Part shown: piece after piece, positions 26,034 to 35,584 of the stretch | Numbering within the stretch: position 1 is the first letter of the stretch | Layout of the letters: each line of letters begins with the position of its first letter | Source of the DNA: an uncultured Treponema sp. | Lineage (GTDB): Bacteria; Spirochaetota; Spirochaetia; Treponematales; Treponemataceae | Assembly (NCBI GenBank): GCA_947165895.1 | Contig: CAMVCB010000008.1 | Span: 41,305-105,304 of the forward strand | Direction of reading: 5' to 3' | Length of the DNA stretch: 64,000 bases | Notes under the pieces: generated by a model | What the model was told of the DNA's origin: nothing | Database searches by the model: none | The model's input: only the letters and a program-made list of their open reading frames with translations | Program-made: the position numbers and the translations under genes

Positions 26034-26780
26034 ATGGAAGGATACATTCATCAGCTGGAGTCTTTTGGCTGCGCAGACGGGCCTGGAAGTCGCTTTATCA
26101 TCTTTTTTTCTGGCTGCGGCTACCGCTGTAAATACTGTCATAACCCGGACACCTGGAAGATGACTGACGGGAAAAAATACACTGCAGACCAGCTTATTTC
26201 AGAAGCCCTAAGCTGTCGTGCCTACTGGGGTAAAAAGGGCGGAATTACTGTCAGCGGCGGTGAGCCTCTCATGCAGATTGATTTTCTGACCGAGCTTTTT
26301 GAAAAGGCAAAGGAAAAGGGAATTAATACCTGTATTGATACTGCGGGCGGCCCTTTCACAATGGAAGGTGAGTGGTTCAAAAAGTTTGAAAAGCTTATGG
26401 CTGTTACTGATATTCTTCTTGTAGATATCAAGCATATTGATGAAAAACAGCATATCGAGCTTACCGGCCAGACACGGGAAAATGTCCGCCAGATGTTTGA
26501 ATATCTTGATAAAATTAATAAGCCTATCTGGATCCGCCACGTACTTGTTCCCGGTATTACCGATAACGACGAATACCTTACAAAAACCCGTGATTTTATC
26601 CGTACTTTGCACAATGTTCAGCGGGTTGAAATTCTTCCTTACCACGGACTTGGTGCCGCAAAATACAAGGAAATGGGAATTGACTACATCCTTAAAGATA
26701 CAGAAAGTCCTACAAAAGAGCGTGTAGAAAATGCCCGCGCCATTCTTGAGTGCGAAAAATACGACGGGTGGAAAAAATAA
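26034..26780 (+). CDS. pflA: Pyruvate formate-lyase activating enzyme (radical SAM)
   Basis: PflA uses a [4Fe-4S] cluster and S-adenosylmethionine to install the glycyl radical on PflB. The 248-residue protein has the canonical cluster motif C28-x3-C32-x2-C35 (GCGYRCKYC), the SAM-binding GGEPLMQ, and the typical N-terminal GYIHQLESFGCADGPG. It lacks the extra ferredoxin domain of glycerol-dehydratase activases, supporting PFL as its partner. An AGGAG Shine-Dalgarno precedes the ATG. The stop overlaps the start of the following hydrolase gene in a TAATG arrangement, so those two are coupled. Confidence 0.96.
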   Translation: MEGYIHQLESFGCADGPGSRFIIFFSGCGYRCKYCHNPDTWKMTDGKKYTADQLISEALSCRAYWGKKGGITVSGGEPLMQIDFLTELFEKAKEKGINTCIDTAGGPFTMEGEWFKKFEKLMAVTDILLVDIKHIDEKQHIELTGQTRENVRQMFEYLDKINKPIWIRHVLVPGITDNDEYLTKTRDFIRTLHNVQRVEILPYHGLGAAKYKEMGIDYILKDTESPTKERVENARAILECEKYDGWKK

Positions 26781-27595
26781 TGGAAAATGAAGAAGTAACT
26801 TACGGCTCTGTAAAGGCCTCCGGATCTGAACTTTCTTATGCGAAATTCGGTCACGGAAAGGAAGTTTTTGTTCTGCTTCCAGGCTTACATTCCAAAAACC
26901 TTATGCCTTTTGCCCCTGCAGTTGCAAAACAGTACGGAAAGTTTTTAGATTCCTTTACCATTTATATGTTTGACCGTATTTCAAATCCGCCGGAAGCTTA
27001 CTCAATCCGCGATATGGCAAAAGACACAATTTCTGCCATAGAGGAACTTAAAATCAAGGACGCCTGTGTGCTTGGCGTTTCTATGGGCGGTATGATTGCC
27101 CAGACGATTGCAGTAGAGCGAAGTGACCTTGTAAAAAAGCTTGCTGTCTGCTCGACAACACCGCGTATGAACGAAAAGAGCCTTAAAGTAATAGGCGAAT
27201 GGAAAAGACTTGCGGAAGCTAATCAGCAGAAGAAACTTGCCCAGATGCTTGGAGAAACGATTTATACCCCGGGCTTTTATGAATCCTATAAAGATGCCAT
27301 TATTGAAAGCTTTGCAGGTGCCAGCGGGTCAGAAATCCGCCGCTTTATAATCTGCACAAATGCAATCCTTAATTTTGATATTTCTTCTGAATTAGGAAAA
27401 ATTAAAGCGCCTCTTTTTGTAGTTGCCGGTGCTCAAGATCTTATTTTTACCACAGAGCTTGCAGATGAAATTGCAGAAAAAACAGGAGCAAAAGAATATA
27501 TCTATCCTAACTACGGACACTCTGCCTACGATGAAGCTCCTGATTTTCTGGATAGAGTCTGGAATTTCTTTAAACCTACTACCTCTTCTTTCTAA
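26780..27595 (+). CDS. Alpha/beta hydrolase
   Basis: The 271-residue protein has the alpha/beta-hydrolase fold. The nucleophile elbow is GVSMGGM, the oxyanion-region segment is LLPGLHSKN, the acid lies in VVAGAQDLIF, and the C-terminal His is in YGHSAYDEAP. The track begins upstream at 26750 inside pflA; the ATG at 26780 overlaps the pflA stop (TAATG) and is more plausible. No signal peptide is present, so it is cytoplasmic. The substrate could be an ester, lactone or thioester; co-expression with pflA does not settle it. Confidence 0.85.
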   Translation: MENEEVTYGSVKASGSELSYAKFGHGKEVFVLLPGLHSKNLMPFAPAVAKQYGKFLDSFTIYMFDRISNPPEAYSIRDMAKDTISAIEELKIKDACVLGVSMGGMIAQTIAVERSDLVKKLAVCSTTPRMNEKSLKVIGEWKRLAEANQQKKLAQMLGETIYTPGFYESYKDAIIESFAGASGSEIRRFIICTNAILNFDISSELGKIKAPLFVVAGAQDLIFTTELADEIAEKTGAKEYIYPNYGHSAYDEAPDFLDRVWNFFKPTTSSF

Positions 27596-27649
27596 AATTT
27601 GATAAAATAAAATGATTAAATTATTTGTACTCTTTCTGGAGTTTTTATT

Positions 27650-29194
27650 ATGGCTATTGATAAGTGGGAAATCGTAATTGGATGTGAGATTCATACTCAG
27701 CTTTTGACTAAAACTAAGGCTTTTTGTGCCTGCGAAAATAGATACGGCGGAATGCCTGATACTCGTGTTTGCCCGGTTTGTCTGGGACTTCCTGGAGCCA
27801 TGCCCCGCATTTCCAAGGGCTATGTTGAGCTAGGTGCTGTTGCAGGACAGGCTTTGAACTGCCAGATTGCGCGCTTTACAAAATTTGACCGCAAGCACTA
27901 TTTTTATCCTGACCTGGCAAAGGGCTATCAGATTACTCAGTACGATATTCCTCTTTGTACAAACGGATATGTTGACCTGCCTTTCCGAAGCTTTCCTAAA
28001 GACGAGCAGCCGGGCGGAGCAAAATGCCGCGACAAGAACTTTATCGGTGAAAACTGCATTATTGAAACTGAAGGAAATAAATATCGCCGCGTTCGCGTAG
28101 AGCGTATCCACCTTGAAGAAGACGTAGGTAAGTCTCTCCACCTGCAGGGCGCTCACTCTTACATTGACTATAACCGCTGCGGAACTCCGCTTATCGAAAT
28201 TGTAACAAAACCGGATATGTCTTCGCCTGAAGAAGCAGCTTTGTTCATGCAGACTGTTCAGGAAATCCTCCGCTATGTAAAAGTTACTAACGGTAACCTG
28301 GAAGAGGGTAACATGCGCTGTGACGCAAACATCAACCTGAACGTTTGGGAAGACGGTAAGCTTTATCATACTCCAATTTCTGAAATTAAGAACCTGAACT
28401 CTTTCAAGGCTATCCGCGAGGCTTGTACATACGAAGCTCAGCGCCAGCTTAAGGAATTCCAGGAAGACCGTCAGGAATTTAACCCTGGCTTTAAGGTAAC
28501 AATGGGCTGGGACGAAGAAAAAGGTCAGACTGTTGTTCAGCGTACTAAAAACTCTTTTGTTGATTATCGCTTTGTTGTTGAACCTGATATCAAGCCTTTC
28601 AGTGTAAGCGAAGAACTGATTGCCACAGCTCTTGCAAAGGTGGGGGAGCTTCCGGAAGCTAAACGCCAGCGCTACAAGAAAGAATACGGCATGACTGACT
28701 TTGATGTAGAAACCATGACTTCTACAAAGGATCTTGCAATGTGGTTTGAAGAGGCCGCAACAAAGTCTAAGAGTCCTAAAAAAGTTGCAAACCTTATTCT
28801 TGCTGAGCTTCTTGCGGTTGTAAACGAAAATAAAGAGACTATTAACGATGTAAAAATTACTCCGGCTCATATTGCCCAGCTTGCTGATGCTTTGGAAGAC
28901 GGAAAAATTACTTCTAAGCAGGGTAAGGAAGTATTTGCTGAAATGCTTGCTTCTAACAAAATGCCTCTGGATATTATCAAAGAAAAGGGCATGGAAGTTG
29001 TAAGTGATGCCGGCGAAATTGAAAAGATTGTTCAGGACGTAATTGCCGCAAATCCTAAGGCTGTAGAAGATTATAAGGGCGGAAAAACCAACGTAGTCGG
29101 CTGGCTGATGGGACAGGTAATGAAGATGTCTAAGGGCAAGGCTAACCCTAAACAGGCAACAGAGCTTCTTAACAAGCATCTGGCTGCATTATAA
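27650..29194 (+). CDS. gatB: Aspartyl/glutamyl-tRNA amidotransferase subunit B
   Basis: GatB is the tRNA-binding kinase subunit of GatCAB, which converts Glu-tRNA(Gln) and often Asp-tRNA(Asn) to the amidated forms. The 514-residue length and start (WEIVIGCEIHTQLLTKTKAFC) are typical, as are PVCLGLPGAMP, RKHYFYPDL and GNLEEGNMRCDANI. The YqeY-like tail domain ends in VGWLMGQVMKMSKGKANP. gatA and gatC are not in this window, so the subunits are dispersed. A tRNA-Gln(CUG), a potential substrate, is encoded at 61836. CTGGAG precedes the ATG. Its stop lies 5 bases from the convergent phosphodiesterase gene with no terminator between them. Confidence 0.96.
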   Translation: MAIDKWEIVIGCEIHTQLLTKTKAFCACENRYGGMPDTRVCPVCLGLPGAMPRISKGYVELGAVAGQALNCQIARFTKFDRKHYFYPDLAKGYQITQYDIPLCTNGYVDLPFRSFPKDEQPGGAKCRDKNFIGENCIIETEGNKYRRVRVERIHLEEDVGKSLHLQGAHSYIDYNRCGTPLIEIVTKPDMSSPEEAALFMQTVQEILRYVKVTNGNLEEGNMRCDANINLNVWEDGKLYHTPISEIKNLNSFKAIREACTYEAQRQLKEFQEDRQEFNPGFKVTMGWDEEKGQTVVQRTKNSFVDYRFVVEPDIKPFSVSEELIATALAKVGELPEAKRQRYKKEYGMTDFDVETMTSTKDLAMWFEEAATKSKSPKKVANLILAELLAVVNENKETINDVKITPAHIAQLADALEDGKITSKQGKEVFAEMLASNKMPLDIIKEKGMEVVSDAGEIEKIVQDVIAANPKAVEDYKGGKTNVVGWLMGQVMKMSKGKANPKQATELLNKHLAAL

Positions 29195-29199
29195 ATCGC

Positions 29200-31467
29200 C
29201 TAAACATGCCTCTTTATGAATTCGATAAAATCCTGTTCGGTAAGAGGCTTTGAATAAAAATATCCCTGTGCTACATCGCAGTTGATGGAGCGCAGGAAAT
29301 CCCTCTGACTTTCTGTTTCAACACCCTCAAAAACTGTTTTCTTATTCAAAACCCTGCTCATTTCAATCAGAATTTCTATGAACTCTGCGGATGCTTCATC
29401 CATCTGGCCGTTTTCCTTAGTGGAAGACGAAAGAAATTCCCTGTCAAATTTAAGAACATCAATCGGGATTTTTGTAAGCATATTTAAAGAGCTCTGGCCG
29501 CTTCCAAAATCATCCATCGCAACAGTAAAGCCTTCCTTGTGAAGCTTATCTGTAATTTCCTTGAGAGTCTGGTCATTCATAACCGAACGCTCAAGAATTT
29601 CAATCTGAATGAGTTCGGATGGAATGGAATAGCGTTTGAAAATATCAAGGAATTCATGCATGAACTTATCAGGCTTGCTGTGAGTACGGCTCATGTTTAC
29701 CGAAATCGGAACGATTGACTCTCCTTTTTTAATCTGCTCTTCAAGGAATTTAAATACCTGCTCGTAAACATAAAAATCAATTCTAGAAATAAAGCCGTTT
29801 CTTTCAAAAAGCGGTATGAAGCTGTCGGGCATCATCTGTCCTAGCTCCGGGCTGTGCCACCTTACCAGAGCTTCTGCACCTACAATTTTGTCATCTTTAA
29901 GCGAAATTTTCGGCTGGTACATTACATAGAATTCATTCCTGTTTAAAGCTTCAACCATGTGGGCTTCAATGAAGCGTTCCTGCTTGATTTTATGCAGCAG
30001 CTTTGAGTTGTAGATTGCATATTGTGAAAAAAGCTTGTCCTGAAGGGTAGTTTTTGCAAATGAAGCCTGACCAATTAAATCCTGAATCGTAAGCGGATTG
30101 TCGAAATTTTCTGGCATGACAAAGGAAATTCCGAATTTTCCGCTAAAGGGGATTGCATACTCCTTTGTCTTTTTATTTACGATTGCAAGTTCCTTTTTAA
30201 AAGTAGCCATAGCTTTTCTTACAGAAGTGATTTTTGTGAGAATATAAAAATGATCTGCAAAGCCGCGGCAGATTATACCGTTATAATGAATTGCAAGTCT
30301 GTTCAGTATGCGGGAAAAGAAGAAAAGCATATTGTCGGAAGCAGTTTCGCCATAGTTCTGATAAGTGAAGCGGAAGTCCTTGATATCTGATTCTATGAAC
30401 ATGAATTTTGATGACGGATTTCTCTTCAATATTTTTCCAGCCTCAGCTTCAAAATGCTTTCTTGTGAAAAGATTTGTAAGTGCATCATAAATTGTTTCAA
30501 CATGCTGATGACGGTGAAGAAGACTGATTATATAGAATTCCAAGAGGCTTAAAATCAGCATTGTAACAATTCCAAGGACAATAATTATGATTTTGTAGCG
30601 GTTTTCCTGTTTCTCAAAAACAGAAAAGAAGGTGTCTGGAATTGAAAGTCCAAGTGTCCAGTTTGTAGATTTTATTTTCTGAACAAATATGATGATTGGA
30701 ATTCCTTTTGTACTTAATGTTTTAAAATGGCCCTTTTGAAGTGTCGAAACCCATTCCGAAGAAAGATTCTCGAATTCAGGATCAGCAGGCCTGTAGGTTT
30801 TTAAAAGAATATCCTTGTCCGGATGGCAGATGAATTTACCTTTTGGTCCCTGAATAAAAATCCATATATCTTTATTTAAAAGAAGCTTAGCGATTTTATC
30901 ATTAAAAACAGAAAGCTTGACAGAGGCTGTAAAAATTCCCCTTAGCTTTCCGTCATCACCTCTAAAGGCTTTTGCAATTATGATTATCTGTTCCCCGGTT
31001 AAATAGGAAAGAATTGGGGAACTGACGTATTTATCCTCATTTTGACTTACAATCGCCTTGTAATAGTCCCTGTCAGTTACAGGGTTAGAAGTTGCTGCCT
31101 GGGTGTAAAGCATTCCTGAAAGATTTACAAAGGAAACGTTCATAAAATCCGGGTGATTTAAATCCTTTGCTGATATTATAAATTCCTGAATTTCCCTGTC
31201 AGAAAGTCCGGCAACCTTGTTTTCTTTCATGAAAGTCTGGAGTCCGAAAAAATAACTTTCAAGAATCAGTTCTACAGACTGGGAATAACCGGAAGACATA
31301 TCTTCACAGTAGTGTTCAAATTCTTCTTTTGACTGGTGGATAAGCTTACTTGTAATTTTTGAGCTTAGGGAAACTACAGTAATAGTAAAGACAAGTGAAA
31401 CAATTACTGAAAATATAAGATTAAGGGTGTTAGGGTTATACTGCTTGTTTTCTTTTATAAGTTTCAT
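29200..31467 (-). CDS. Cache-domain protein with degenerate GGDEF and intact EAL (c-di-GMP phosphodiesterase)
   Basis: The 755-residue membrane protein begins with a helix (about residues 12-34). An extracytoplasmic Cache-type sensor follows (about 40-285, with DRDYYKAI typical of dCache ligand domains), then a second helix (about 290-315), GGDEF and EAL. The GGDEF signature is replaced by GFADH, so it should not synthesise c-di-GMP. The EAL domain keeps EALVRW, the Asn in SVNMS, EILERS, the DDFGSG pair, LKFDRE and EGVE, so hydrolysis to pGpG is likely. It is monocistronic and divergent from the lysA-like gene. dCache domains often bind amino acids or amines; the ligand here is unknown. Confidence 0.88.
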   Translation of the reverse strand: MKLIKENKQYNPNTLNLIFSVIVSLVFTITVVSLSSKITSKLIHQSKEEFEHYCEDMSSGYSQSVELILESYFFGLQTFMKENKVAGLSDREIQEFIISAKDLNHPDFMNVSFVNLSGMLYTQAATSNPVTDRDYYKAIVSQNEDKYVSSPILSYLTGEQIIIIAKAFRGDDGKLRGIFTASVKLSVFNDKIAKLLLNKDIWIFIQGPKGKFICHPDKDILLKTYRPADPEFENLSSEWVSTLQKGHFKTLSTKGIPIIIFVQKIKSTNWTLGLSIPDTFFSVFEKQENRYKIIIIVLGIVTMLILSLLEFYIISLLHRHQHVETIYDALTNLFTRKHFEAEAGKILKRNPSSKFMFIESDIKDFRFTYQNYGETASDNMLFFFSRILNRLAIHYNGIICRGFADHFYILTKITSVRKAMATFKKELAIVNKKTKEYAIPFSGKFGISFVMPENFDNPLTIQDLIGQASFAKTTLQDKLFSQYAIYNSKLLHKIKQERFIEAHMVEALNRNEFYVMYQPKISLKDDKIVGAEALVRWHSPELGQMMPDSFIPLFERNGFISRIDFYVYEQVFKFLEEQIKKGESIVPISVNMSRTHSKPDKFMHEFLDIFKRYSIPSELIQIEILERSVMNDQTLKEITDKLHKEGFTVAMDDFGSGQSSLNMLTKIPIDVLKFDREFLSSSTKENGQMDEASAEFIEILIEMSRVLNKKTVFEGVETESQRDFLRSINCDVAQGYFYSKPLTEQDFIEFIKRHV

Positions 31468-31627
31468 TTAGAGTCCGATTCTTTTTTTTTCTTTCCCCAT
31501 TCCCATATATAATTATAACACGCTTTTTAAAATTACCAATTTTTTTTGATAAAATTTTGTTGGATTTTTAATTTAATCATCTTTGGCTCTGGAAATTAAA
31601 AAACTGTATTGAAGATTTTTTTTGATT

Positions 31628-31655
31628 TTGACATACTTTTACAAAAGAATATATT
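31628..31655 (+). promoter_or_regulatory. Promoter of the lysA-like gene
   Basis: A perfect TTGACA is followed after 16 bp by TATATT. The expected start at about 31662 leaves only about 8 nt before the ATG at 31670, so the GAGGA Shine-Dalgarno would lie at the extreme 5' end of the mRNA. Confidence 0.6.
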
Positions 31656-31669
31656 TAAAAGAGGATAGT

Positions 31670-32938
31670 ATGAGTTCAAATTTTCCGCTTTCAAAAGCAC
31701 AGCTTGATAATCTTATAGAGGATTTTCCGACACCTTTCTATCTTTATGATGAAAAGGCAATTCGTGAAAACATGAAGCGTTTTACAAAGGCTTTCAGCAT
31801 TTTTCCTGAATTCCGCGAGCATTTTGCCGTAAAAGCCTGTCCCAATCCCTATATTTTGAAAATTCTTGCTGAAGAGGGCTGTGGAGCTGACTGTTCATCT
31901 TTGCCTGAACTTATGCTTTCTCATCTTGCGGGTATTCAGGGCCAGAAAGTAATCTTTACTTCAAACGAAACTCCTGCTTCAGAATATAAATTTGCCTATG
32001 AGCACGGAAACATCATCAATCTTGATGATATAACTCATATTGATTTTTTGAAAAATGCACTTGGCGGTGAATTTCCTGAAACTATCTGCTTCCGATATAA
32101 TCCGGGAAGCGAAAAAGAGGGCTGTAATTCAATCATCGGAAAGCCGGAAGAAGCAAAATATGGTCTTACCCGGGCTCAGATTATTGAAGCCTATGCAAAA
32201 TGTAAGGAGCTTGGCGTAAAGCACTTTGGCCTTCATACAATGGTTGCGTCAAATGAACTTAATCCTGCTTTCTTTATTGATACTGCAAAGCTTGTTTTTG
32301 AGCTGGCGGCAGAAATTAAGGAAAAAACCGGCGTTAGAATTGAATTTGTTGATCTGGGCGGAGGGCTGGGCATTCCATATAAGCCTGAGCAGAAGGCAGT
32401 GGACTATGACGAGGTTGCAAAGGGAATCCGGGCTGAATATGACCGCGTTGTAGTTCCTTCAGGTCTTGATCCTCTTGCTATTTACTGGGAATGCGGCCGC
32501 CCGATTACAGGTCCTTACGGCTGGCTTATTTCGACTGCAATTCATCAGAAGCACATTTACCGCGAATATATTGCCCTTGATTCATGTATGGCAGATTTGA
32601 TGCGCCCTGGAATGTACGGAGCTTATCATGAAGTAACTGTGAGCGGAAAGGAAAATGCACCAAAAACTGAAGTTTATGATATAGTTGGAAGTCTCTGCGA
32701 AAACTGTGATAAATTTGCAGTTCAGAGAAGCCTTCCGAAAATTGATATGGGTGACCACGTGATTATTCACGATGCTGGAGCTCATGGCCGTGCAATGGGC
32801 TTTAACTATAACGGAAAACTGCGCTGCGGCGAAGTTCTTATGCGTACAGACGGCAGCTTTAAGGAAATCCGCCGCCGCGAAACTGTAGATGATTTGTTCG
32901 CCACATTAGACTTGGGCGGAGTTAAGGACTTCCAGTAG
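31670..32938 (+). CDS. lysA: PLP-dependent decarboxylase, diaminopimelate decarboxylase-like (fold type III)
   Basis: The 422-residue enzyme belongs to the alanine-racemase/DAP-ornithine decarboxylase fold. Lys55 in HFAVKACPNP should bind PLP; the glycine loop DLGGGLGIPY and the SLCENCD segment with the catalytic Cys from the partner subunit are visible. LysA converts meso-DAP to lysine. Treponemal peptidoglycan is reported to contain ornithine rather than DAP, so the enzyme probably serves lysine or polyamine supply, and another diamino-acid substrate is possible. The track starts at a TTG at 31622; the ATG at 31670 has AAAGAGGA 6 bases upstream and a consensus promoter just before it. Element A forms the downstream terminator. 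Confidence 0.8.
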   Translation: MSSNFPLSKAQLDNLIEDFPTPFYLYDEKAIRENMKRFTKAFSIFPEFREHFAVKACPNPYILKILAEEGCGADCSSLPELMLSHLAGIQGQKVIFTSNETPASEYKFAYEHGNIINLDDITHIDFLKNALGGEFPETICFRYNPGSEKEGCNSIIGKPEEAKYGLTRAQIIEAYAKCKELGVKHFGLHTMVASNELNPAFFIDTAKLVFELAAEIKEKTGVRIEFVDLGGGLGIPYKPEQKAVDYDEVAKGIRAEYDRVVVPSGLDPLAIYWECGRPITGPYGWLISTAIHQKHIYREYIALDSCMADLMRPGMYGAYHEVTVSGKENAPKTEVYDIVGSLCENCDKFAVQRSLPKIDMGDHVIIHDAGAHGRAMGFNYNGKLRCGEVLMRTDGSFKEIRRRETVDDLFATLDLGGVKDFQ

Positions 32939-32988
32939 AAATCCAATGCAAACAGGGCAGTTTGACTTGCGGCTGCAACAACGTTTCT

Positions 32989-33095
32989 CACAAAAAAAGT
33001 CGGAGTGGGACGCAGGCGAAAATTAAGGGGGAACCGGTGACGGGGTGATACCTTGATTTTCGCCGTCGCTGGGACCCGCTCCGACTTTTTTTGTG
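32989..33095. ncRNA. Structured intergenic element, copy A (candidate RNA motif and bidirectional terminator)
   Basis: A 21-bp outer helix (32989-33009 / 33075-33095) has one G-U pair and ends in A7/T7 runs. Inside are a conserved 5-nt strand ACGCA, a 9-bp inner helix GGCGAAAAT / ATTTTCGCC, a 32-nt apical part and a conserved 10-nt strand GTCGCTGGGA. Copy B at 35585 has the same layout with different but fully paired helices. It lies between the convergent lysA-like and mrp genes and can terminate both. Pairing is read directly from the sequence; an RNA role is inference. Confidence 0.7.
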
Positions 33096-33103
33096 TACGG
33101 CAC

Positions 33104-33934
33104 TTATTTTTGAAGTAATCCTTCAACCGCAGCTGCGGCGTTCTGGATTTCAGTAACTTCAATATTTTCTATGTCGCCGGCGTCTACTGCCTGGGAAACC
33201 CTTTCTTCCATCGGAAGGCGGGCAAGAACCGGAAGCTTAAAGTCTGCGGCAATCTTATCAAGATTTGATTTTCCAAAAATTGTAATTTCCTTTCCGCAAT
33301 CTGGGCACTTTACATAGCTCATGTTCTCTACTAAGCCCAGAATCGGGATGTTCATCATGTTTGCCATGTTTACAGCCTTTTCTACGATTACGCGGACAAG
33401 CTGCTGTGGTGAAGAAACAACGATGATTCCGTCAATCGGAAGAGACTGGAATACTGTAAGAGGTACGTCGCCGGTTCCAGGAGGCATATCTACGAACATA
33501 AAATCAACGTCATTCCAGATAACGTCTGTCCAGAACTGTTTTACGGCCCCTGCAATAACAGGACCACGCCAGATAACAGGATCTGTTTCGTTTGGAAGAA
33601 GGAAGTTCATAGACATCAGCTGAATGCCTGAATCTGTTACGACAGGGTGGAGGGCATCCTGACCTTCAACGGCTTCTGCCCGCTTGTCACCTACGCCAAA
33701 ACTTTCAGGAATAGAAGGGCCTGTAATATCCGCATCAAGAATAGCTGTTTTAAATCCGTCTTTATTTACACGGCTTGCAAGAAGGCTTGTTACCAGTGAT
33801 TTACCAACACCGCCCTTTCCACTTACAATTCCGATTACTTTTTTTACCTTGCTGTCCTTGTGAAGATTGACGTGAAAATCGCGCTTTTCACATTTTTCTC
33901 CGCATGAACCGCAGTCATGATTGCATTCGCTCAT
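33104..33934 (-). CDS. mrp: Mrp/NBP35-family P-loop ATPase (iron-sulfur cluster carrier)
   Basis: This 276-residue cytoplasmic protein has the deviant Walker A GKGGVGKS, the switch DADITGPSIP, and MPPGTGD, all typical of Mrp/ApbC/Nbp35 ATPases that bind and transfer [4Fe-4S] clusters. The N-terminus has a four-Cys cluster (C4, C8, C11, C15), as in Nbp35-type members, and a CPDC pair in the C-terminal third provides the bridging-cluster ligands. No MIP18 domain is fused. GAGG precedes the ATG. It would supply Fe-S proteins such as PflA and the hydrogenase-like protein. The structured element A forms its terminator. Confidence 0.92.
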   Translation of the reverse strand: MSECNHDCGSCGEKCEKRDFHVNLHKDSKVKKVIGIVSGKGGVGKSLVTSLLASRVNKDGFKTAILDADITGPSIPESFGVGDKRAEAVEGQDALHPVVTDSGIQLMSMNFLLPNETDPVIWRGPVIAGAVKQFWTDVIWNDVDFMFVDMPPGTGDVPLTVFQSLPIDGIIVVSSPQQLVRVIVEKAVNMANMMNIPILGLVENMSYVKCPDCGKEITIFGKSNLDKIAADFKLPVLARLPMEERVSQAVDAGDIENIEVTEIQNAAAAVEGLLQK

Positions 33935-34019
33935 ATAAAAACCTCATAAAATATTCTTTTATAAATATACTAAATTCTATATAATAAGGCAAAATTTTCT
34001 GAAAAAAAGGTGTATAAAA

Positions 34020-35576
34020 ATGACAGCACAATTTATTGCAAAAAATCTTGCCTTCATTCTTTATCTTGGCCTGATGATTATCATCGGATTGCGTTACGCA
34101 AACAAAAACTCCAACACTTCTGACTTCTTTTTAGGCGGAAGAAAGGTAGGCCCATGGGTAACAGCTTTAAGCGCCGAGGCTTCGGATTCCTCTGCCTGGC
34201 TTTTGATGGGACTTCCTGGACTCTGCTATCTTGGTGGTGTAAAGGAAACTTTCTGGACTGCACTTGGTCTGATTGTGGGAACTTATTTGAACTGGCTTTT
34301 TGTCGCAAAGCCTCTGCGAAAATGTTCTATCGCTTTTGGTGATTCAATTACAATTCCTGAATTCTTTTCTAACCGCTTTAAAGACAGAAGCCACATTCTT
34401 TCGATTGTTTCGGTTTTCTTTATTGTGCTTTTCTTTACTATTTATACAGCTTCGGGATTTGTTGCCTGCGCAAAGCTTTTCAATTCAGTATTCGGAATTC
34501 CTTATCATGCAGGTCTTGCAATCGGATTGATTGTAATTTTGTGCTATACAATCACAGGCGGTTATACAGCGGTTTGTACAACTGACTTTGTTCAGGGAAC
34601 ATTGATTTTTGTTGCCTTTGTAGTTTCAAGTCTGGTTGCTGTTTTTGCTCTGGGTGGTCCTTCCCATGCTCTGGAAGCTGTTCAGAATTTTGATGCAATG
34701 GCTGTTGCCGGAAACTTTGGTGATAAGCTTAAGGCCGCCTTTACCGCAAATGCTTCTTTCTCCATCAAATCAATTGTTTCTGCCCTTGCGTGGGGACTGG
34801 GATACTTTGGAATGCCTCATATCATCGTACGTTTTATGGGAATCCGCTCGAATACAGAAGTTAAAAAAGCCCGCCGCATTGGAACTGCATGGATGATTAT
34901 TTCTTATGTCGGAACCTTCTTAATCGGAACTTTGGGAACTGCTTATCTTTTGAATCACGGAACCTTGCTTGGTGTAGATGCCTCTGCCGCTATTCCAGGT
35001 GTTTCAAGCTATGGTGATGCAGAAACTGTATTCAGTATGACTATGCAGAACATGTATCCTGCATTTATTGCCGGAATCTTCCTTTGTGCAATTCTTGCCG
35101 CTTCCATGTCAACTGCCGATTCTCAGCTGCTTGCCGCTTCTAGTGCCGTAAGCCAGGATATTTACAAGGGACTTATCAGAAAAGATGCTGATGAAAAAGA
35201 AGTTTTGAACATCAGCCGTTTTGTAGTATTTGTAGTTGCCCTTATCGCCCTTTTCCTTTCTTTGAATCCTAATTCTTCGATTTTTGGACTGGTATCATTT
35301 GCATGGTCAGGCTTCGGCGGAACCTTTGGGCCTCTTGTACTGCTTGCCCTTTACTGGAAGCACACAACCGCAAAAGGTGCAATCTGCGGTATGATTCTTG
35401 GTGGCGTAACAGATGTTGTATGGCACTATATGAAGGGCGGAATTTTTGATATTTACGAAATTCTTCCGGCCTTCCTTGTATGTCTTGTAGTTACTGTTAT
35501 TGTAAGTCTTATTGACAGCAAAAAAGATGCCCAGATGATAGCTGATTTTGAAAAATACAAGGCAATGGAAGACTAA
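34020..35576 (+). CDS. putP: Sodium:solute symporter, PutP (Na+/proline) type
   Basis: The 518-residue protein has about 13 membrane helices and the SSS-family signatures. It opens with a short helix and the YANKNSNTSDFFLGGRKVGPW loop, then ALSAEASDSSAWLLMGLPG, the conserved region of Na+/proline symporters. GGYTAVCTTDFVQG and AAILAASMSTADSQLLAASS are typical of PutP. It imports proline or a related solute into the cytoplasm with Na+. An AAAGGTG Shine-Dalgarno lies 8 bases before the ATG. Element B forms its terminator. Family placement is secure; proline is the best guess among SSS substrates. Confidence 0.9.
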   Translation: MTAQFIAKNLAFILYLGLMIIIGLRYANKNSNTSDFFLGGRKVGPWVTALSAEASDSSAWLLMGLPGLCYLGGVKETFWTALGLIVGTYLNWLFVAKPLRKCSIAFGDSITIPEFFSNRFKDRSHILSIVSVFFIVLFFTIYTASGFVACAKLFNSVFGIPYHAGLAIGLIVILCYTITGGYTAVCTTDFVQGTLIFVAFVVSSLVAVFALGGPSHALEAVQNFDAMAVAGNFGDKLKAAFTANASFSIKSIVSALAWGLGYFGMPHIIVRFMGIRSNTEVKKARRIGTAWMIISYVGTFLIGTLGTAYLLNHGTLLGVDASAAIPGVSSYGDAETVFSMTMQNMYPAFIAGIFLCAILAASMSTADSQLLAASSAVSQDIYKGLIRKDADEKEVLNISRFVVFVVALIALFLSLNPNSSIFGLVSFAWSGFGGTFGPLVLLALYWKHTTAKGAICGMILGGVTDVVWHYMKGGIFDIYEILPAFLVCLVVTVIVSLIDSKKDAQMIADFEKYKAMED

Positions 35577-35584
35577 CCTAGACT

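Noticed and set aside
27830-29179. 449-codon minus-strand ORF opposite gatB
   Set aside because: It is a shadow of gatB, whose protein is unmistakable. The antisense translation is Cys/Phe/Leu-rich with no recognisable domain or SD.
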